Origin: Pseudoflavonifractor intestinihominis
GTDB lineage: Bacteria; Bacillota; Clostridia; Oscillospirales; Oscillospiraceae
Assembly (NCBI RefSeq): GCF_040096055.1
Contig: NZ_JBBMFK010000003.1
Location: 134,214-198,213, forward strand
Reading direction: 5' to 3'
Length of the DNA stretch: 64,000 nucleotides
In this document: positions 27,214 to 35,781 of the stretch, piece by piece
Layout of the letters: each line of letters starts with the position of its first letter
Numbering within the stretch: position 1 is the stretch's first letter
Position numbers and translations under genes: made by a program
Notes under the pieces: model-generated
The model's input: only the letters and a program-made list of their open reading frames with translations
The model's database searches: none
Told to the model about the DNA's origin: nothing

Positions 27214-29184
27214 TTATCCCCTGTAACCCCGGTAGCCTCTCCGGACGCCGGAGCGGCGGGAGCGGCGGCGCTTCCGGGTGGCCACCCGGCAGATGATGAA
27301 CACCACCAGGGCCACCAGCACCAGCGCCACGCCCAGCACCACCAGGGTGATCCAGTTGGGCTGGCGGAGCAGGGCGACGGGGTTGACGCTCTCATCCCGC
27401 ACCTTGCGGCCCTCAGGCCCCGCGTACCGCTGGGGCACCTGGGGCACGCCGTCCGTGGGGGTGAAGGAGGCCAGGTAGGTGGCCACCGCGTACCACTCCT
27501 TTAGCTCGGAGCCGTCCTCCAGGTGGATGATGTGGGCCTCATAGTCGGTGATGGGGTTGCCCCACTCGTCCTTGGGTGTGATCTTCAGGATGCCGTAGGA
27601 CATGTCGGTCACGGTGCCCAGCATCTGGCTGGAGTAGAGGTTGGTCACCACCCGGTAGAGCTTGTTGTCGTCAATGGCCTCGGTGGTGCCGTCAGAGTGG
27701 AGGAGGGCCGGGTCAGTCACCCGGTTGAAGAGCATCCGGTGCATATTAAAGGTGTAGCGCACACCGGAGCTGTACAGCTGGGCGCCCGAGAAGATGGGTC
27801 CCACCGACGGGTCCAGCTCCAGCACGGTCTTCAGCTCCTTGCCGGTAAGCCACACGTCGATCAGCGGATAGCCCGGCGAGCCGTCCGCGCCCGAGCCGAT
27901 GGAGCTGACGTTGAAGGCGTCGGAGACCGTGATGTCCCCCTGGGAGAAGCTAGCCCGGATGACTCCCGAGTTGACAAAGGCCGCCGTGATGGGCGCCGCG
28001 TTGGTGCCCGCCTCGGTCTGGCGCACGGCGTAGATATAGGCGTCGGTGATCAGGTTGCCCAGGCTGTCCTCCTCCTGCTCCCGGGCGAACTGGGAGACAG
28101 GGGTGAAGTCGAAGGGGCTGTAGGCCAGCACCTGGTCAAAGGTCATGCCGAACTGGGACAGATACTCCGTCTCCACCAGGTCCTTGTACCCGGACACCTG
28201 GGCGGCGATCTGGGCATTCTCCGGCACGTTCTCGTCGATGGGGATCAGCTCGTAGTCCAGGACCGCGTTGTTGCCCTCCGCGTCCTTTTTGATGGTCACC
28301 TTGCCCAGGTTGGTGCAGTACTCCCCCGTGCAGCCGATGACGGTGTTGTTCACAATCGTGGGCTCCACCATGGTGGAGTGGGTGTGGCCGGAGACGATGA
28401 AGTCGATGCCGTCCACGTTCTTGGCCAGCAGCTCGTCCTCCGACTTCTTGGGGTCCGGGTTGGTGCCGCTGTGGGACAGGCAGATGAGAAAATCGTACTC
28501 CTCGTTGGCCTTGATCTCGTCCACCACCCGCTGGGCCGCCTGGACAATGGGCTCAAACTCCATGCCCGACATGGGCGCGCAGGCGTCCGCGTCCTCGCCC
28601 AGGACGCCGAACACCGCGAAGCGCACCCCGTCCCGCTCGATCATCACATAGTCGGTGACGCCATAGTCCGCCATGGCCTCCACCACTGCCTTGTCCCCCT
28701 CCGGGTCCTTGGGGGTGACGTAGTTGGCCTGGACCAGGGCGGGCAGCGGGTCGCCGCTCCGGACAGCCGCCTCCAGCATCTTGGCCAGACCGTCCGCCCG
28801 GTACTCGTACTCATGGTTTCCGAAGGTGGCCGCGTCGTACCCCAGGGCCCCCAGACTGCGCAGTTCGCTTGCCTGGGTGGTATAGATGGTCTGGAACAGG
28901 GTGCCCATGGAGAAGTCGCCCCCGTCCACCGTGATGCAGGCGTACCCCGACGCCTCCGCCTGGGCCCGCTCGTCCTCCAGGGCGGTCATCAGCCGGGCAA
29001 AGCCGCCGTACTCCCCGCCGCCCTCCTTTTCCGCCGGAAGCAGATGGGAGTGCATATCGTGGGTGAACAGGATGGTGGCGGTCTTGCCCTCGTCCTCCTG
29101 GGCCCACGCAGGCGTTATCAGGCACCCCACAGACAATACCAATGTGACCAACAGCACAAAAATTTGTCTTGCACGCTTTTTCAT
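27214..29184 (-). CDS. Cell-surface 5'-nucleotidase/metallophosphatase
   Basis: Exported phosphatase of the UshA/YfkN family, likely scavenging nucleotides or other phosphoesters outside the membrane. 656 residues: signal peptide (~1-29, ending PAWA), metallophosphatase domain with HDMHSH, DGGDFSMG, GNHEYEYR, LSHSG and SGHTHS, a 5'-nucleotidase C-domain (~360-570), then one transmembrane helix (~615-635) and a very basic tail. The C-terminal anchor replaces the more usual LPXTG. ATG 29184 follows GGGAGGG; an upstream in-frame ATG would precede the signal peptide. Confidence 0.88.
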   Translation of the reverse strand: MKKRARQIFVLLVTLVLSVGCLITPAWAQEDEGKTATILFTHDMHSHLLPAEKEGGGEYGGFARLMTALEDERAQAEASGYACITVDGGDFSMGTLFQTIYTTQASELRSLGALGYDAATFGNHEYEYRADGLAKMLEAAVRSGDPLPALVQANYVTPKDPEGDKAVVEAMADYGVTDYVMIERDGVRFAVFGVLGEDADACAPMSGMEFEPIVQAAQRVVDEIKANEEYDFLICLSHSGTNPDPKKSEDELLAKNVDGIDFIVSGHTHSTMVEPTIVNNTVIGCTGEYCTNLGKVTIKKDAEGNNAVLDYELIPIDENVPENAQIAAQVSGYKDLVETEYLSQFGMTFDQVLAYSPFDFTPVSQFAREQEEDSLGNLITDAYIYAVRQTEAGTNAAPITAAFVNSGVIRASFSQGDITVSDAFNVSSIGSGADGSPGYPLIDVWLTGKELKTVLELDPSVGPIFSGAQLYSSGVRYTFNMHRMLFNRVTDPALLHSDGTTEAIDDNKLYRVVTNLYSSQMLGTVTDMSYGILKITPKDEWGNPITDYEAHIIHLEDGSELKEWYAVATYLASFTPTDGVPQVPQRYAGPEGRKVRDESVNPVALLRQPNWITLVVLGVALVLVALVVFIICRVATRKRRRSRRSGVRRGYRGYRG

Positions 29185-29361
29185 GGTCTTCCCTCCCAGT
29201 GTTATGCTCTCATTATGCCATAATTCCGTTGAAATTGGAAGTTGTATTTGCGCGAATTGTACAAACCCCCCGGCCGCCTCCGGCGTTCTTTCCAATTATT
29301 CTTCCTTTTTTACCCATATTTTTTAATATAATTTTAAATATTAGATTACGTGATTTTTCTA

Positions 29362-29390
29362 TTGATATCACAGAGTAACCGTGTTATACT
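29362..29390 (+). promoter_or_regulatory. SigA-type promoter of the hemolysin III gene
   Basis: TTGATA (29362-29367), 17-nt spacer, TATACT (29385-29390), in an AT-rich stretch 120 nt before the start codon. Confidence 0.75.
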
Positions 29391-29510
29391 ATACCAAAGA
29401 AAAGCGGGACCTCCGCTTCTCTCCGATTTGTGTATACCTTCCCCCGCCCGCAGTGCGCGGCGGAGAACACCTCACTTTTTCAATCGCGCAACAGCGCATG
29501 GAGGTTTCTT

Positions 29511-30257
29511 ATGGACGAACTTATGATGTATCCCGAATTTTCCGCTCCCCGGGTGGCTCCCGTCCGGGTCAGCCGCCGTCCCCAGGAGAAGGGCCGCAAC
29601 CCCTATGACGGCCTGCGTCCCTGGTCCGCCATCACCCACGGCGTGGGCGCCGTGCTGGCTGTGCTGGGAACCGTGCTGCTGCTGGTCCGCTCCGCCCTGA
29701 TGGGCCTGGACGGCTGGCACATCGTCTCCTTTGCCATCTACGGTGCCTCCATGATCGGACTTTACACCGCCAGCACCCTGTACCACTGCCTGCACACCGG
29801 CGTGCGCGGCCGCATCGCCCTGCGCAAGTTCGACCACGCCTCCATCTACCTGCTCATCGCCGGCAGCTATACCCCCATCTGCCTGACCGTGCTCCGCACC
29901 GTGGGCGCCTGGGGCTGGGCCCTGTTCTCCATTATCTGGGTCCTGGCTCTGGCCGGCGTGGTCCTCACCATGGGCTGGATCAACATGCCCCGCCAGCTCA
30001 CTGCCGCCATCTATATCTCCATGGGCTGGATGGCCGTGGTGGCTGTCTATCCCCTCTACCTGACCGTGGGCTGGGCCGGCCTGTCCTGGCTGCTGGCCGG
30101 CGGCGTGCTCTACACCATCGGCGGCGTGTCCTACGCCCTGAAGTGGCCCGGTCGGGACAATCCCCGCTTCGGCTGCCACGAAATCTTCCACGTCTTTATC
30201 GTTCTGGGCAGCATCTGCCACTTCCTGCTGATGTACCGGGTGGTCTGCTTCCTCTGA
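29511..30257 (+). CDS. Hemolysin III/PAQR family membrane protein
   Basis: 248 residues with seven hydrophobic helices. Diagnostic motifs: TASTLYHCLH (~78-88) after the second helix, the KFDHASIYLLIAGSYTP block (~101-117) and the zinc-site histidines in CHEIFHVFIVLG (~222-233). The family is a set of putative intramembrane zinc-dependent hydrolases; the name hemolysin is historical. ATG 29511 has GGAGG 6 nt upstream. It is single, ending in a bidirectional terminator. Confidence 0.92.
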   Translation: MDELMMYPEFSAPRVAPVRVSRRPQEKGRNPYDGLRPWSAITHGVGAVLAVLGTVLLLVRSALMGLDGWHIVSFAIYGASMIGLYTASTLYHCLHTGVRGRIALRKFDHASIYLLIAGSYTPICLTVLRTVGAWGWALFSIIWVLALAGVVLTMGWINMPRQLTAAIYISMGWMAVVAVYPLYLTVGWAGLSWLLAGGVLYTIGGVSYALKWPGRDNPRFGCHEIFHVFIVLGSICHFLLMYRVVCFL

Positions 30258-30275
30258 GCCCTGAATCCGCATCAA

Positions 30276-30310
30276 AAAACGCCTGTGTGGCCGAGCCACA
30301 CAGGCGTTTT
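30276..30310. terminator. Bidirectional terminator between hemolysin III gene and trmB
   Basis: AAAACGCCTGTGTGGC/GCCACACAGGCGTTTT perfect 16-bp stem with a 3-nt loop. Confidence 0.9.
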
Positions 30311-30326
30311 CCCTGCTCAATGCAGT

Positions 30327-31022
30327 TTATTCCGCTCCGGTCTCTTCTTCCGGCTTGGGCTCCTCCCGGGGCGGCTCCGGCGGCAGCTCACCCATGGTGC
30401 CCACACAGCGGTTGATGGGGGTGCCCAGGTTGTGGAACTTCTCCTCGTAGTCGGTCATTACGCCACAGATGCCGTTGGCGTGCAGGTCCCGGGTCACCTC
30501 GGAGAGTTCAAAGCCCGCCTGGGGGAACTGGGTCAGCGACCACTCGAACAGATCCCGGTTGTCCGTCTTGAAGTGGATCTGTCCCCCCTCCTTCAGCACC
30601 TCCCGGTACTTCTTCAGGAAGGCCACAAAGGTCAGCCGCCGCTTGGCGTGCCGCTTGGTGGGCCAGGGATCACAGAAGTTGATGTAGATCAGATCCACCT
30701 CGCCGGGGGCAAAATACTCCGGCAGCTTGGCCGCGTCTCCGTCTACAAAGAATACGTTGTGGAGCTCCATGGCCGTCACCCGCTCCATGGCAATCACCAT
30801 GGCGTCCGGCACACGCTCCACCGCGATGAAAAGAATGTCCGGGTTCTGCGCCGCCGTCTCCGCGGTGAAACGCCCCTTGCCGCAGCCCAGCTCCAGCCGC
30901 AGTTCCCTGGCCTCCGGCATCAGGTCCCGCCAGTGCCCCCGTCTGGCCTCGGGATCACGGATCTGGCACGCCGCGCACCGCTCCATTCTCGGAATCAGAT
31001 TTGGCTTTTTCCGCATTCTCAT
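30327..31022 (-). CDS. trmB: tRNA (guanine(46)-N7)-methyltransferase
   Basis: Methylates G46 in the variable loop of tRNAs using SAM. 231 residues with the SAM motif LRLELGCGKGRFTAE, the acidic VERVPDA, the catalytic-type INFCDPWPTKRHAKRR (~130-145) and FKTDNRDLFEW. All are family hallmarks. The C-terminal ~20 residues are a Pro/Glu-rich tail. ATG 31022 lies 8 nt after GAGGTG; the in-frame ATG at 31058 has no ribosome site. Confidence 0.96.
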   Translation of the reverse strand: MRMRKKPNLIPRMERCAACQIRDPEARRGHWRDLMPEARELRLELGCGKGRFTAETAAQNPDILFIAVERVPDAMVIAMERVTAMELHNVFFVDGDAAKLPEYFAPGEVDLIYINFCDPWPTKRHAKRRLTFVAFLKKYREVLKEGGQIHFKTDNRDLFEWSLTQFPQAGFELSEVTRDLHANGICGVMTDYEEKFHNLGTPINRCVGTMGELPPEPPREEPKPEEETGAE

Positions 31023-31254
31023 ATTGTCTGCACCTCGCTTAAAAATCGTTAGTATCATACCATATCACGTGCTTTTCTGTAAAGGCGCTCTTGCAATCTC
31101 CTCCGCTTTATCGTATACTGACAAAGTTCGGTTGCTCCTCTTTGCCTTTTGACACCGCCGCCTGATTGTGGACCTGAAGCAGGGCCATACATGTTTATCC
31201 ATGAAATGCTTGATTTCTCGCCCCCTGCCGTGTTATGATGCAGAGAGCAAGATA

Positions 31255-31282
31255 TTGACCGGCGACGGCAGGGTTTTATACG
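31255..31282 (+). promoter_or_regulatory. Candidate promoter of tRNA-Pro
   Basis: TTGACC (31255-31260), 16-nt spacer, TATACG (31277-31282), 34 nt before the tRNA. A second candidate with TTGATT (31210-31215), 18 nt and TATGAT (31234-31239) lies just upstream. The 31059-31254 stretch holds nothing else I recognise. Confidence 0.5.
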
Positions 31283-31316
31283 CTTTTATTGTCCTACCAG
31301 ACAGGAAATTGAATAT

Positions 31317-31392
31317 CCGGGTGTAGCGCAGTTGGTAGCGCACGTGATTTGGGTTCACGGGGCCGGGCGTTCGAATCGCCCCACTCGGACCA
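31317..31392 (+). tRNA. tRNA-Pro (anticodon TGG)
   Basis: 76 nt folding as a full cloverleaf. Acceptor stem CCGGGTG pairs with CACTCGG (one G-T), D-arm GCGC/GCGC, anticodon stem CGTGA/TCACG with loop TTTGGGT giving anticodon TGG, and T-arm with GTTCGAATC. CCA is encoded (31390-31392). It is followed immediately by a terminator. Confidence 0.97.
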
Positions 31393-31393
31393 G

Positions 31394-31430
31394 AATCCCG
31401 CAAAATTATTTGATTTTGCGGGATTTTTCT
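31394..31430 (+). terminator. Rho-independent terminator of tRNA-Pro
   Basis: AATCCCGCAAAAT/ATTTTGCGGGATT stem, then TTTCTTTATTTT. Confidence 0.88.
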
Positions 31431-31498
31431 TTATTTTGCGTGAAAATGCCCGATATAAATTTGTTGCCTTTTGCTTCAATTCCATGGAGGACTGGAGT

Positions 31499-32083
31499 AT
31501 GATTCTCGAAACGGAAAGACTGATTCTGCGCCCCTTTTTGGAGCGCGATGCGGCGGATGTCTATGAATATCTGAAAGAACCTGCGGTCAACTGCTTTGCC
31601 AGCATGAAGCTGAACTCCCTAGATGAGGCCAGGGAAGAGATGAAAAAGCGCCTTGGTGAGACCGAGTACTATTTCGCTATCACCCTGAAAGACGGCGGCA
31701 AGGTGATCGGGGAGATCGACGCCTACCCGGAGACGGGCGAGCCCCACGGGGATGAGAACGCCGTACGGGACACCTTCAGCCCCTGCTGGATGCTGAACGA
31801 GAACTATCAGGGCAAGGGGTACGCCTTCGAGGCGGCGCACGCTTTCTTTGACTATCTCTTCTCCCAAAAGGGCGCAAGGCGCATTTACGCCTATACCGAG
31901 GACTACAACCTCTCCAGCCAGCACCTGTGCGAAAAGCTGGGTATGCGTCGGGAGGGCATGTTCCTGGAATTCATCTCCTTCGTGAACAATCCCGACGGTA
32001 CGCCCCGGTATGAAAACACCGTGCAGTATGCCATCCTGAAAAAAGAGTGGGAACAAAAACAGCTTGGTCAGGCGCAGGTTTGA
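31499..32083 (+). CDS. GNAT N-acetyltransferase, RimJ/RimL type
   Basis: 194 residues. Starts MILETERLILRPF, the classical RimJ/RimL opening, with acetyl-CoA loop MLNENYQGKGYAFEA (~99-113) and the C-terminal NLSSQHLCEKLGMRREG. Likely N-acetylates a protein N-terminus or a small amine. ATG 31499 follows GGAGG. A further in-frame ATG at 31484 is less well spaced. The tRNA-Pro terminator separates it from the tRNA. Confidence 0.88.
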   Translation: MILETERLILRPFLERDAADVYEYLKEPAVNCFASMKLNSLDEAREEMKKRLGETEYYFAITLKDGGKVIGEIDAYPETGEPHGDENAVRDTFSPCWMLNENYQGKGYAFEAAHAFFDYLFSQKGARRIYAYTEDYNLSSQHLCEKLGMRREGMFLEFISFVNNPDGTPRYENTVQYAILKKEWEQKQLGQAQV

Positions 32084-32098
32084 AAGAGGTGCATCACC

Positions 32099-32443
32099 AT
32101 GAACGGCACAGAGGAGATTGGCTGCTGCGGTGCCTACTGCGGGACCTGCCGGGAGTACCTGAAAACTTGCAAGGGCTGCAAGCCGGGATACCTGGACGCC
32201 TCCCGGGATCTGAGCCGGGCAAAGTGCAAGATGAAGAAATGCTGCCTGACCAGAGGCCATATCACCTGTGGGGACTGCGGGGAGTACGAGTCCTGCGAGA
32301 CCATCCAGTCCTTCCTCAACCACCCCGGCTACAAATACGGCAAGTACAAGCAGGCGCTGGAGTACATCCGTGCCAACGGCCACACCGCCTTCCTGAATAC
32401 GGCGGAGCACTGGACAGGCGCCTATGGCAAGTACCCGAAATAA
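32099..32443 (+). CDS. DUF3795-type cysteine-rich protein
   Basis: 114 residues, twelve or more of them cysteines: CCGAYCGTC (~9-17), CKGC (~24-27), KCKMKKCC (~42-49), CGDCGEYESC (~57-66). This is the DUF3795 pattern, probably a zinc- or iron-sulfur-binding fold; the function is unknown. It starts 15 nt after the GNAT gene. A second DUF3795 protein occurs at 35778-36335. Confidence 0.8.
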   Translation: MNGTEEIGCCGAYCGTCREYLKTCKGCKPGYLDASRDLSRAKCKMKKCCLTRGHITCGDCGEYESCETIQSFLNHPGYKYGKYKQALEYIRANGHTAFLNTAEHWTGAYGKYPK

Positions 32444-32461
32444 GATTTCTGAACGAAACGA

Positions 32462-32507
32462 TACCGCCCGCTGAACATCTATGGATGCCAGCGGGCGGTA
32501 ATCTTTG
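32462..32507 (+). terminator. Terminator after the DUF3795 gene
   Basis: TACCGCCCGCTG/CAGCGGGCGGTA stem followed by ATCTTTG. It lies between convergent genes. Confidence 0.75.
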
Positions 32508-32534
32508 ATTATTGCTTGTGAAAAAATGATATGC

Positions 32535-32984
32535 CTACGGGTTCAGTTCCATTTGCAGATACACCATGTCCACCAGCTGCACCCCGCACTCGTAGATGGG
32601 GTGGTCGTAGTGGTCAGGGAAAAAGTTCTTGACCACGTGGTGCCTGCAAAAGCCGCAGGCTTCATAAAACGGGATGGTGGACAGGCTGTCTCCGGTGCCC
32701 ACCTGCAGCACCACATACTGTCCTGTATAGGCTCGGACGAGGAAGTCCACCATGGCCTTTCCATAGCCCTTGCCCTGAAATGCAGGCTCCACAGCGAGGT
32801 TTTTCAACTCCAGGATGCCATTTCCTTCGTCGGTTACCACGCATTCCGCCTTGACCCCATCGTCCTTCAGCACATACATGGTCCCACGCTCCAGATAGCG
32901 GTCCACCATGTCCTCTTGCTCGTCGGCCAGCAACAGCAAATCCAGGTATCTCTTTTTATCGGTCTCCACTTTTCTGATTTCCAT
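32535..32984 (-). CDS. GNAT N-acetyltransferase
   Basis: 149 residues with the acetyl-CoA motif LAVEPAFQGKGYGKAMVDF (~64-82) and the closing IPFYEACGFCRHH. Start ATG 32984 is chosen because AAGGTG lies 5 nt upstream; the GTG 6 nt before it is part of that site. It lies 9 nt after the YoaP-like gene on the same strand, so the two GNAT genes probably form an operon. Substrate unknown. Confidence 0.85.
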   Translation of the reverse strand: MEIRKVETDKKRYLDLLLLADEQEDMVDRYLERGTMYVLKDDGVKAECVVTDEGNGILELKNLAVEPAFQGKGYGKAMVDFLVRAYTGQYVVLQVGTGDSLSTIPFYEACGFCRHHVVKNFFPDHYDHPIYECGVQLVDMVYLQMELNP

Positions 32985-32993
32985 AGGCACACC

Positions 32994-33743
32994 TTATTTT
33001 TTCAGAAGCCGCTTCAGCGCAGCGGCGTCCAGCAGATTTACCGTCACGAACTTTCCCCGATAGAAGACCGCCCAGTTGTTGAACACGCAGGGCAACGCCT
33101 TGGCTTTTGCCAGGGTATCCACCGGAATGAGGGCATAGGGCACCTCCAACTCTTGGCAGGTCTTGCGCACCAACTCCACACTCTGATGGATGTAGGGACA
33201 CTGGGAACTGTAATAGACGGTCAGTTCCTGAGGTTCAATCGCCTGCCGTTTGGCGTTCTCCCCGAAGCGGGGCTTCGTCCCGTCAAAGGAGAGAGCCAGC
33301 AGCCGGTAGCCGTCCGGGGTGGTATCCACCGTTTCAAATCCATACTTCTCTGCGAAGGCCTGGTCTGAGAGCCAGGCCTTTTGCTTTTCCGCCCCCAGCA
33401 TACACACGCCGGACTTTCCATTGGCCCTGGCGTCGGCCAGACAGTACTCCATCATCTGCCTGCCGTAGCCCTTGCCCTTGAACTCCCCGCTGACCCACAG
33501 GCAGTAGATATAGAGGTAGTTATCCCCTTCCACCGGTACCCAGGCAGTCTCCAGCGGAGCGTACTCGATGAACACCACACCCTTGGCGTCCAGTTTGCGG
33601 AACACATGGCCCTCATGGAGCCGCTCTCGAAGCCAGGCCCGCTTGGCCTCCACGCCAGGGTGGGGCTTCTTGCTGCGTATGATGCAGCACAAATGCTCCC
33701 GATCCAGATTTTCTTCTGTCAGATTGAGAAACTGATCCTCCAT
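32994..33743 (-). CDS. YoaP-like N-acetyltransferase with C-terminal YoaP domain
   Basis: 249 residues, the usual length of the YoaP family. N-terminal GNAT domain (~20-150) with CLWVSGEFKGKGYGRQMMEYC, then a thioredoxin-like YoaP C-domain (~185-249) with YYSSQCPYIHQSVELV and a terminal basic KRLLKK. ATG 33743 follows GGGAGGT. YoaP proteins are uncharacterised acetyltransferases; the substrate is unknown. Confidence 0.88.
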   Translation of the reverse strand: MEDQFLNLTEENLDREHLCCIIRSKKPHPGVEAKRAWLRERLHEGHVFRKLDAKGVVFIEYAPLETAWVPVEGDNYLYIYCLWVSGEFKGKGYGRQMMEYCLADARANGKSGVCMLGAEKQKAWLSDQAFAEKYGFETVDTTPDGYRLLALSFDGTKPRFGENAKRQAIEPQELTVYYSSQCPYIHQSVELVRKTCQELEVPYALIPVDTLAKAKALPCVFNNWAVFYRGKFVTVNLLDAAALKRLLKK

Positions 33744-33843
33744 GTCCGCTACCTCCCGGAAAATCCGTCTCCATGATACCATGCCCTCCACGGCAAGGCA
33801 ATCCTGGAGTTCCCAGCAAAAGTTTTTCTCGCAAGGGGAATAT

Positions 33844-33875
33844 GACAGACAGCTGTCGCGTTCCTATGCTATAAT
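33844..33875 (+). promoter_or_regulatory. Promoter and palindrome in front of the WYL-regulator operon
   Basis: Extended -10 TGCTATAAT (33867-33875), with the perfect 10-bp palindrome GACAGCTGTC (33848-33857) in place of a good -35. A palindrome at this position fits an autorepressor or activator site. Confidence 0.55.
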
Positions 33876-33906
33876 GCAGACAGAAATGCGAAAGGCGGTG
33901 TGTCCC

Positions 33907-34833
33907 ATGAGGATGGAGCGGCTTATCGGCATCCTGTCCATTCTGCTCCAGCGGGAGAAGATCACCGCTCCGGAGCTGGCGGAGCAGTTCGAGGTGTCCC
34001 GCCGGACGATTCAGCGGGACATTGAGTCCCTGTGCCGGGCGGGCATCCCCATCGCCACCACCCAAGGGGCAGGCGGCGGCATCTCCATCATGGAGGGCTA
34101 CCGGGTGGACCGGACGGTGCTCACCGCCCCGGAGATGCAGGCCATCCTGGCGGGGCTGAGGAGCCTGGACAGCGTCAGCGGCACCCGGCGCTACGCCCAG
34201 CTGATGGAGAAGCTGTCCGCCGGGACAGGCGGCCTGGTGCCCGGCGACGCCCACATGCTCATCGACCTCTCCTCCTGGTACAAGACCAGCCTGCCGCCCA
34301 AAATCGAGCTCATCCATGGGGCCATCGAGCAGCACAGCACCATCCGCTTTACCTACTTCTCCCCCAGGGGGGAGTCGGTGCGCACCGTGGAGCCCTACTA
34401 CTTGGTGTTCCACTGGTCCACCTGGTATGTGTGGGGGTGGTGCCAAATGCGTGAGGATTTCCGCCTGTTCAAATTGAACCGCATGACGGAACTCACCTCC
34501 GGAGAACCTTTTGAGCCCCGGTCCGCGCCCCTACCCGACCTGGAGCCGGAGCGCATTTTTCCGGCCAAGTATCAGGTCACCGTCCTTTTTGACCCGTCTT
34601 GCCGCTGGCGGCTGGTGGAGGAGTACGGGGCGGACCGCTTTACTGTGGAGCCGGACGGCAGGCTGCGCTTCACCGGCGGCTTTCCCGACGCCGACAGCGT
34701 CCTCAGCTGGGTGCTCACCTTCGGGGACAAGGCGGAACTGCTGGAGCCAGAGGAGCTGCGGGAGCAGCTGGGGACATTGACCCAAACATTGGCCGACCGC
34801 TACCGAAAGGGGGATCAGCATGGCCTCTCATAA
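33907..34833 (+). CDS. WYL-domain transcriptional regulator (YafY type)
   Basis: 308 residues: N-terminal DeoR-like winged helix (~1-60; ITAPELAEQFEVSRRTIQRD is the helix-turn-helix), WYL ligand domain (~130-210; STIRFTYFSPRG, VEPYYLVFHWSTWYVWGW) and WCX tail. It heads a four-gene operon with TfoX, GyrI-like and DUF3795 genes, overlapping the next gene by 14 nt. It probably senses a small molecule or nucleic acid ligand and regulates its own operon. Confidence 0.9.
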   Translation: MRMERLIGILSILLQREKITAPELAEQFEVSRRTIQRDIESLCRAGIPIATTQGAGGGISIMEGYRVDRTVLTAPEMQAILAGLRSLDSVSGTRRYAQLMEKLSAGTGGLVPGDAHMLIDLSSWYKTSLPPKIELIHGAIEQHSTIRFTYFSPRGESVRTVEPYYLVFHWSTWYVWGWCQMREDFRLFKLNRMTELTSGEPFEPRSAPLPDLEPERIFPAKYQVTVLFDPSCRWRLVEEYGADRFTVEPDGRLRFTGGFPDADSVLSWVLTFGDKAELLEPEELREQLGTLTQTLADRYRKGDQHGLS

Positions 34834-35143
34834 GGACTTTGTGGACTATGTGGCCGAACAGCTGCGGGAGGCGGGCGCCATCCGCAGCCGGAAGATGTTC
34901 GGCGAGTACGGCCTCTACTGCGACGATGTATTCTTTGCTGTCATCTGTGACGACCAGCTTTTTGTGAAGGTCACCCCGGCGGGCGAAGCGGCGTTTCCCA
35001 ACCTGCCCAAGGCTCCCCCCTATGAGGGGGCCAGGGACTACATCTGGGTGGAGGATGTGGACGACCGGGACACCATGACCGCCCTCACCCGCCTCACCTG
35101 TCTGGCCCTTCAGGCCCAGCCAAAAAAGGCACGGAGGAAATGA
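34820..35143 (+). CDS. TfoX N-terminal domain protein
   Basis: 107 residues with the TfoX_N pattern: MFGEYGLYCDDVFFAVICDDQL-type core (MFGEYGLYCD near residue 27, FVKVTPAG near 50) and a basic tail. Stand-alone TfoX_N proteins are widespread in Firmicutes without competence genes; their role is unclear. It overlaps the WYL gene by 14 nt and its stop overlaps the ribosome-binding region of the next gene. Confidence 0.85.
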   Translation: MASHKDFVDYVAEQLREAGAIRSRKMFGEYGLYCDDVFFAVICDDQLFVKVTPAGEAAFPNLPKAPPYEGARDYIWVEDVDDRDTMTALTRLTCLALQAQPKKARRK

Positions 35144-35145
35144 CC

Positions 35146-35781
35146 ATGGCCTTTGACTATAAGAAAGCGTACAAGGAATTCTATCTGCCCCCCAGGACGC
35201 CGGGTATCGTCACGGTGCCGGCCATGAACTTCCTGGCGGTGCGGGGCCAGGGCGACCCCAATGAAGAAGGCGGCGCTTACAAGCAAGCTCTGGAACTGCT
35301 TTACGCTATGGCCTACACCATCAAAATGAGCAAACTGGGCAAGCACAAGCTGGAGGGCTATTTTGATTATGTAGTCCCGCCCTTGGAGGGCCTTTGGTGG
35401 CAGGAGGACACCCAGGGCGTGGACTATTCCCGCAAGGCGGATTTCCGGTGGATCTCCCTCATCCGCCTGCCGGAGTTTGTGACGGAAGAGGTCTTCCGCT
35501 GGGCCGCCCGGGAGGCCACGGAGAAAAAGCAGCGGGACTTCTCCAAGGTGGAGTTCTTCCCCTGGCAGGAGGGCCTGTGCGTCCAGTGCATGCACCTGGG
35601 CCCCTACGACGACGAGCCCGCCACTGTGGCGGCCATGGAGGAGTTCGCCAAGAGACAGGGCTATGGGCTGGATTTCAGCCAGGGCCGGTTTCACCACGAG
35701 ATCTATCTGAGCGATGTGCGGCGGTGCAAGCCGGAGCGTCTGAAAACCGTCATCCGGCAGCCGGTAAGGAGGATGCCATGA
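35146..35781 (+). CDS. GyrI-like small-molecule-binding domain protein
   Basis: 211 residues. VPAMNFLAVRGQGDPNE and the C-terminal MHLGPYDDEPATVAAMEEF match the GyrI-like (SbmC/AraC effector) domain, which binds and in some members hydrolyses cyclic or cytotoxic small molecules. ATG 35146 lies 8 nt after GGAGG; ATG 35140 is too close. It overlaps the DUF3795 gene by 4 nt (ATGA). Third gene of the WYL operon. Confidence 0.87.
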   Translation: MAFDYKKAYKEFYLPPRTPGIVTVPAMNFLAVRGQGDPNEEGGAYKQALELLYAMAYTIKMSKLGKHKLEGYFDYVVPPLEGLWWQEDTQGVDYSRKADFRWISLIRLPEFVTEEVFRWAAREATEKKQRDFSKVEFFPWQEGLCVQCMHLGPYDDEPATVAAMEEFAKRQGYGLDFSQGRFHHEIYLSDVRRCKPERLKTVIRQPVRRMP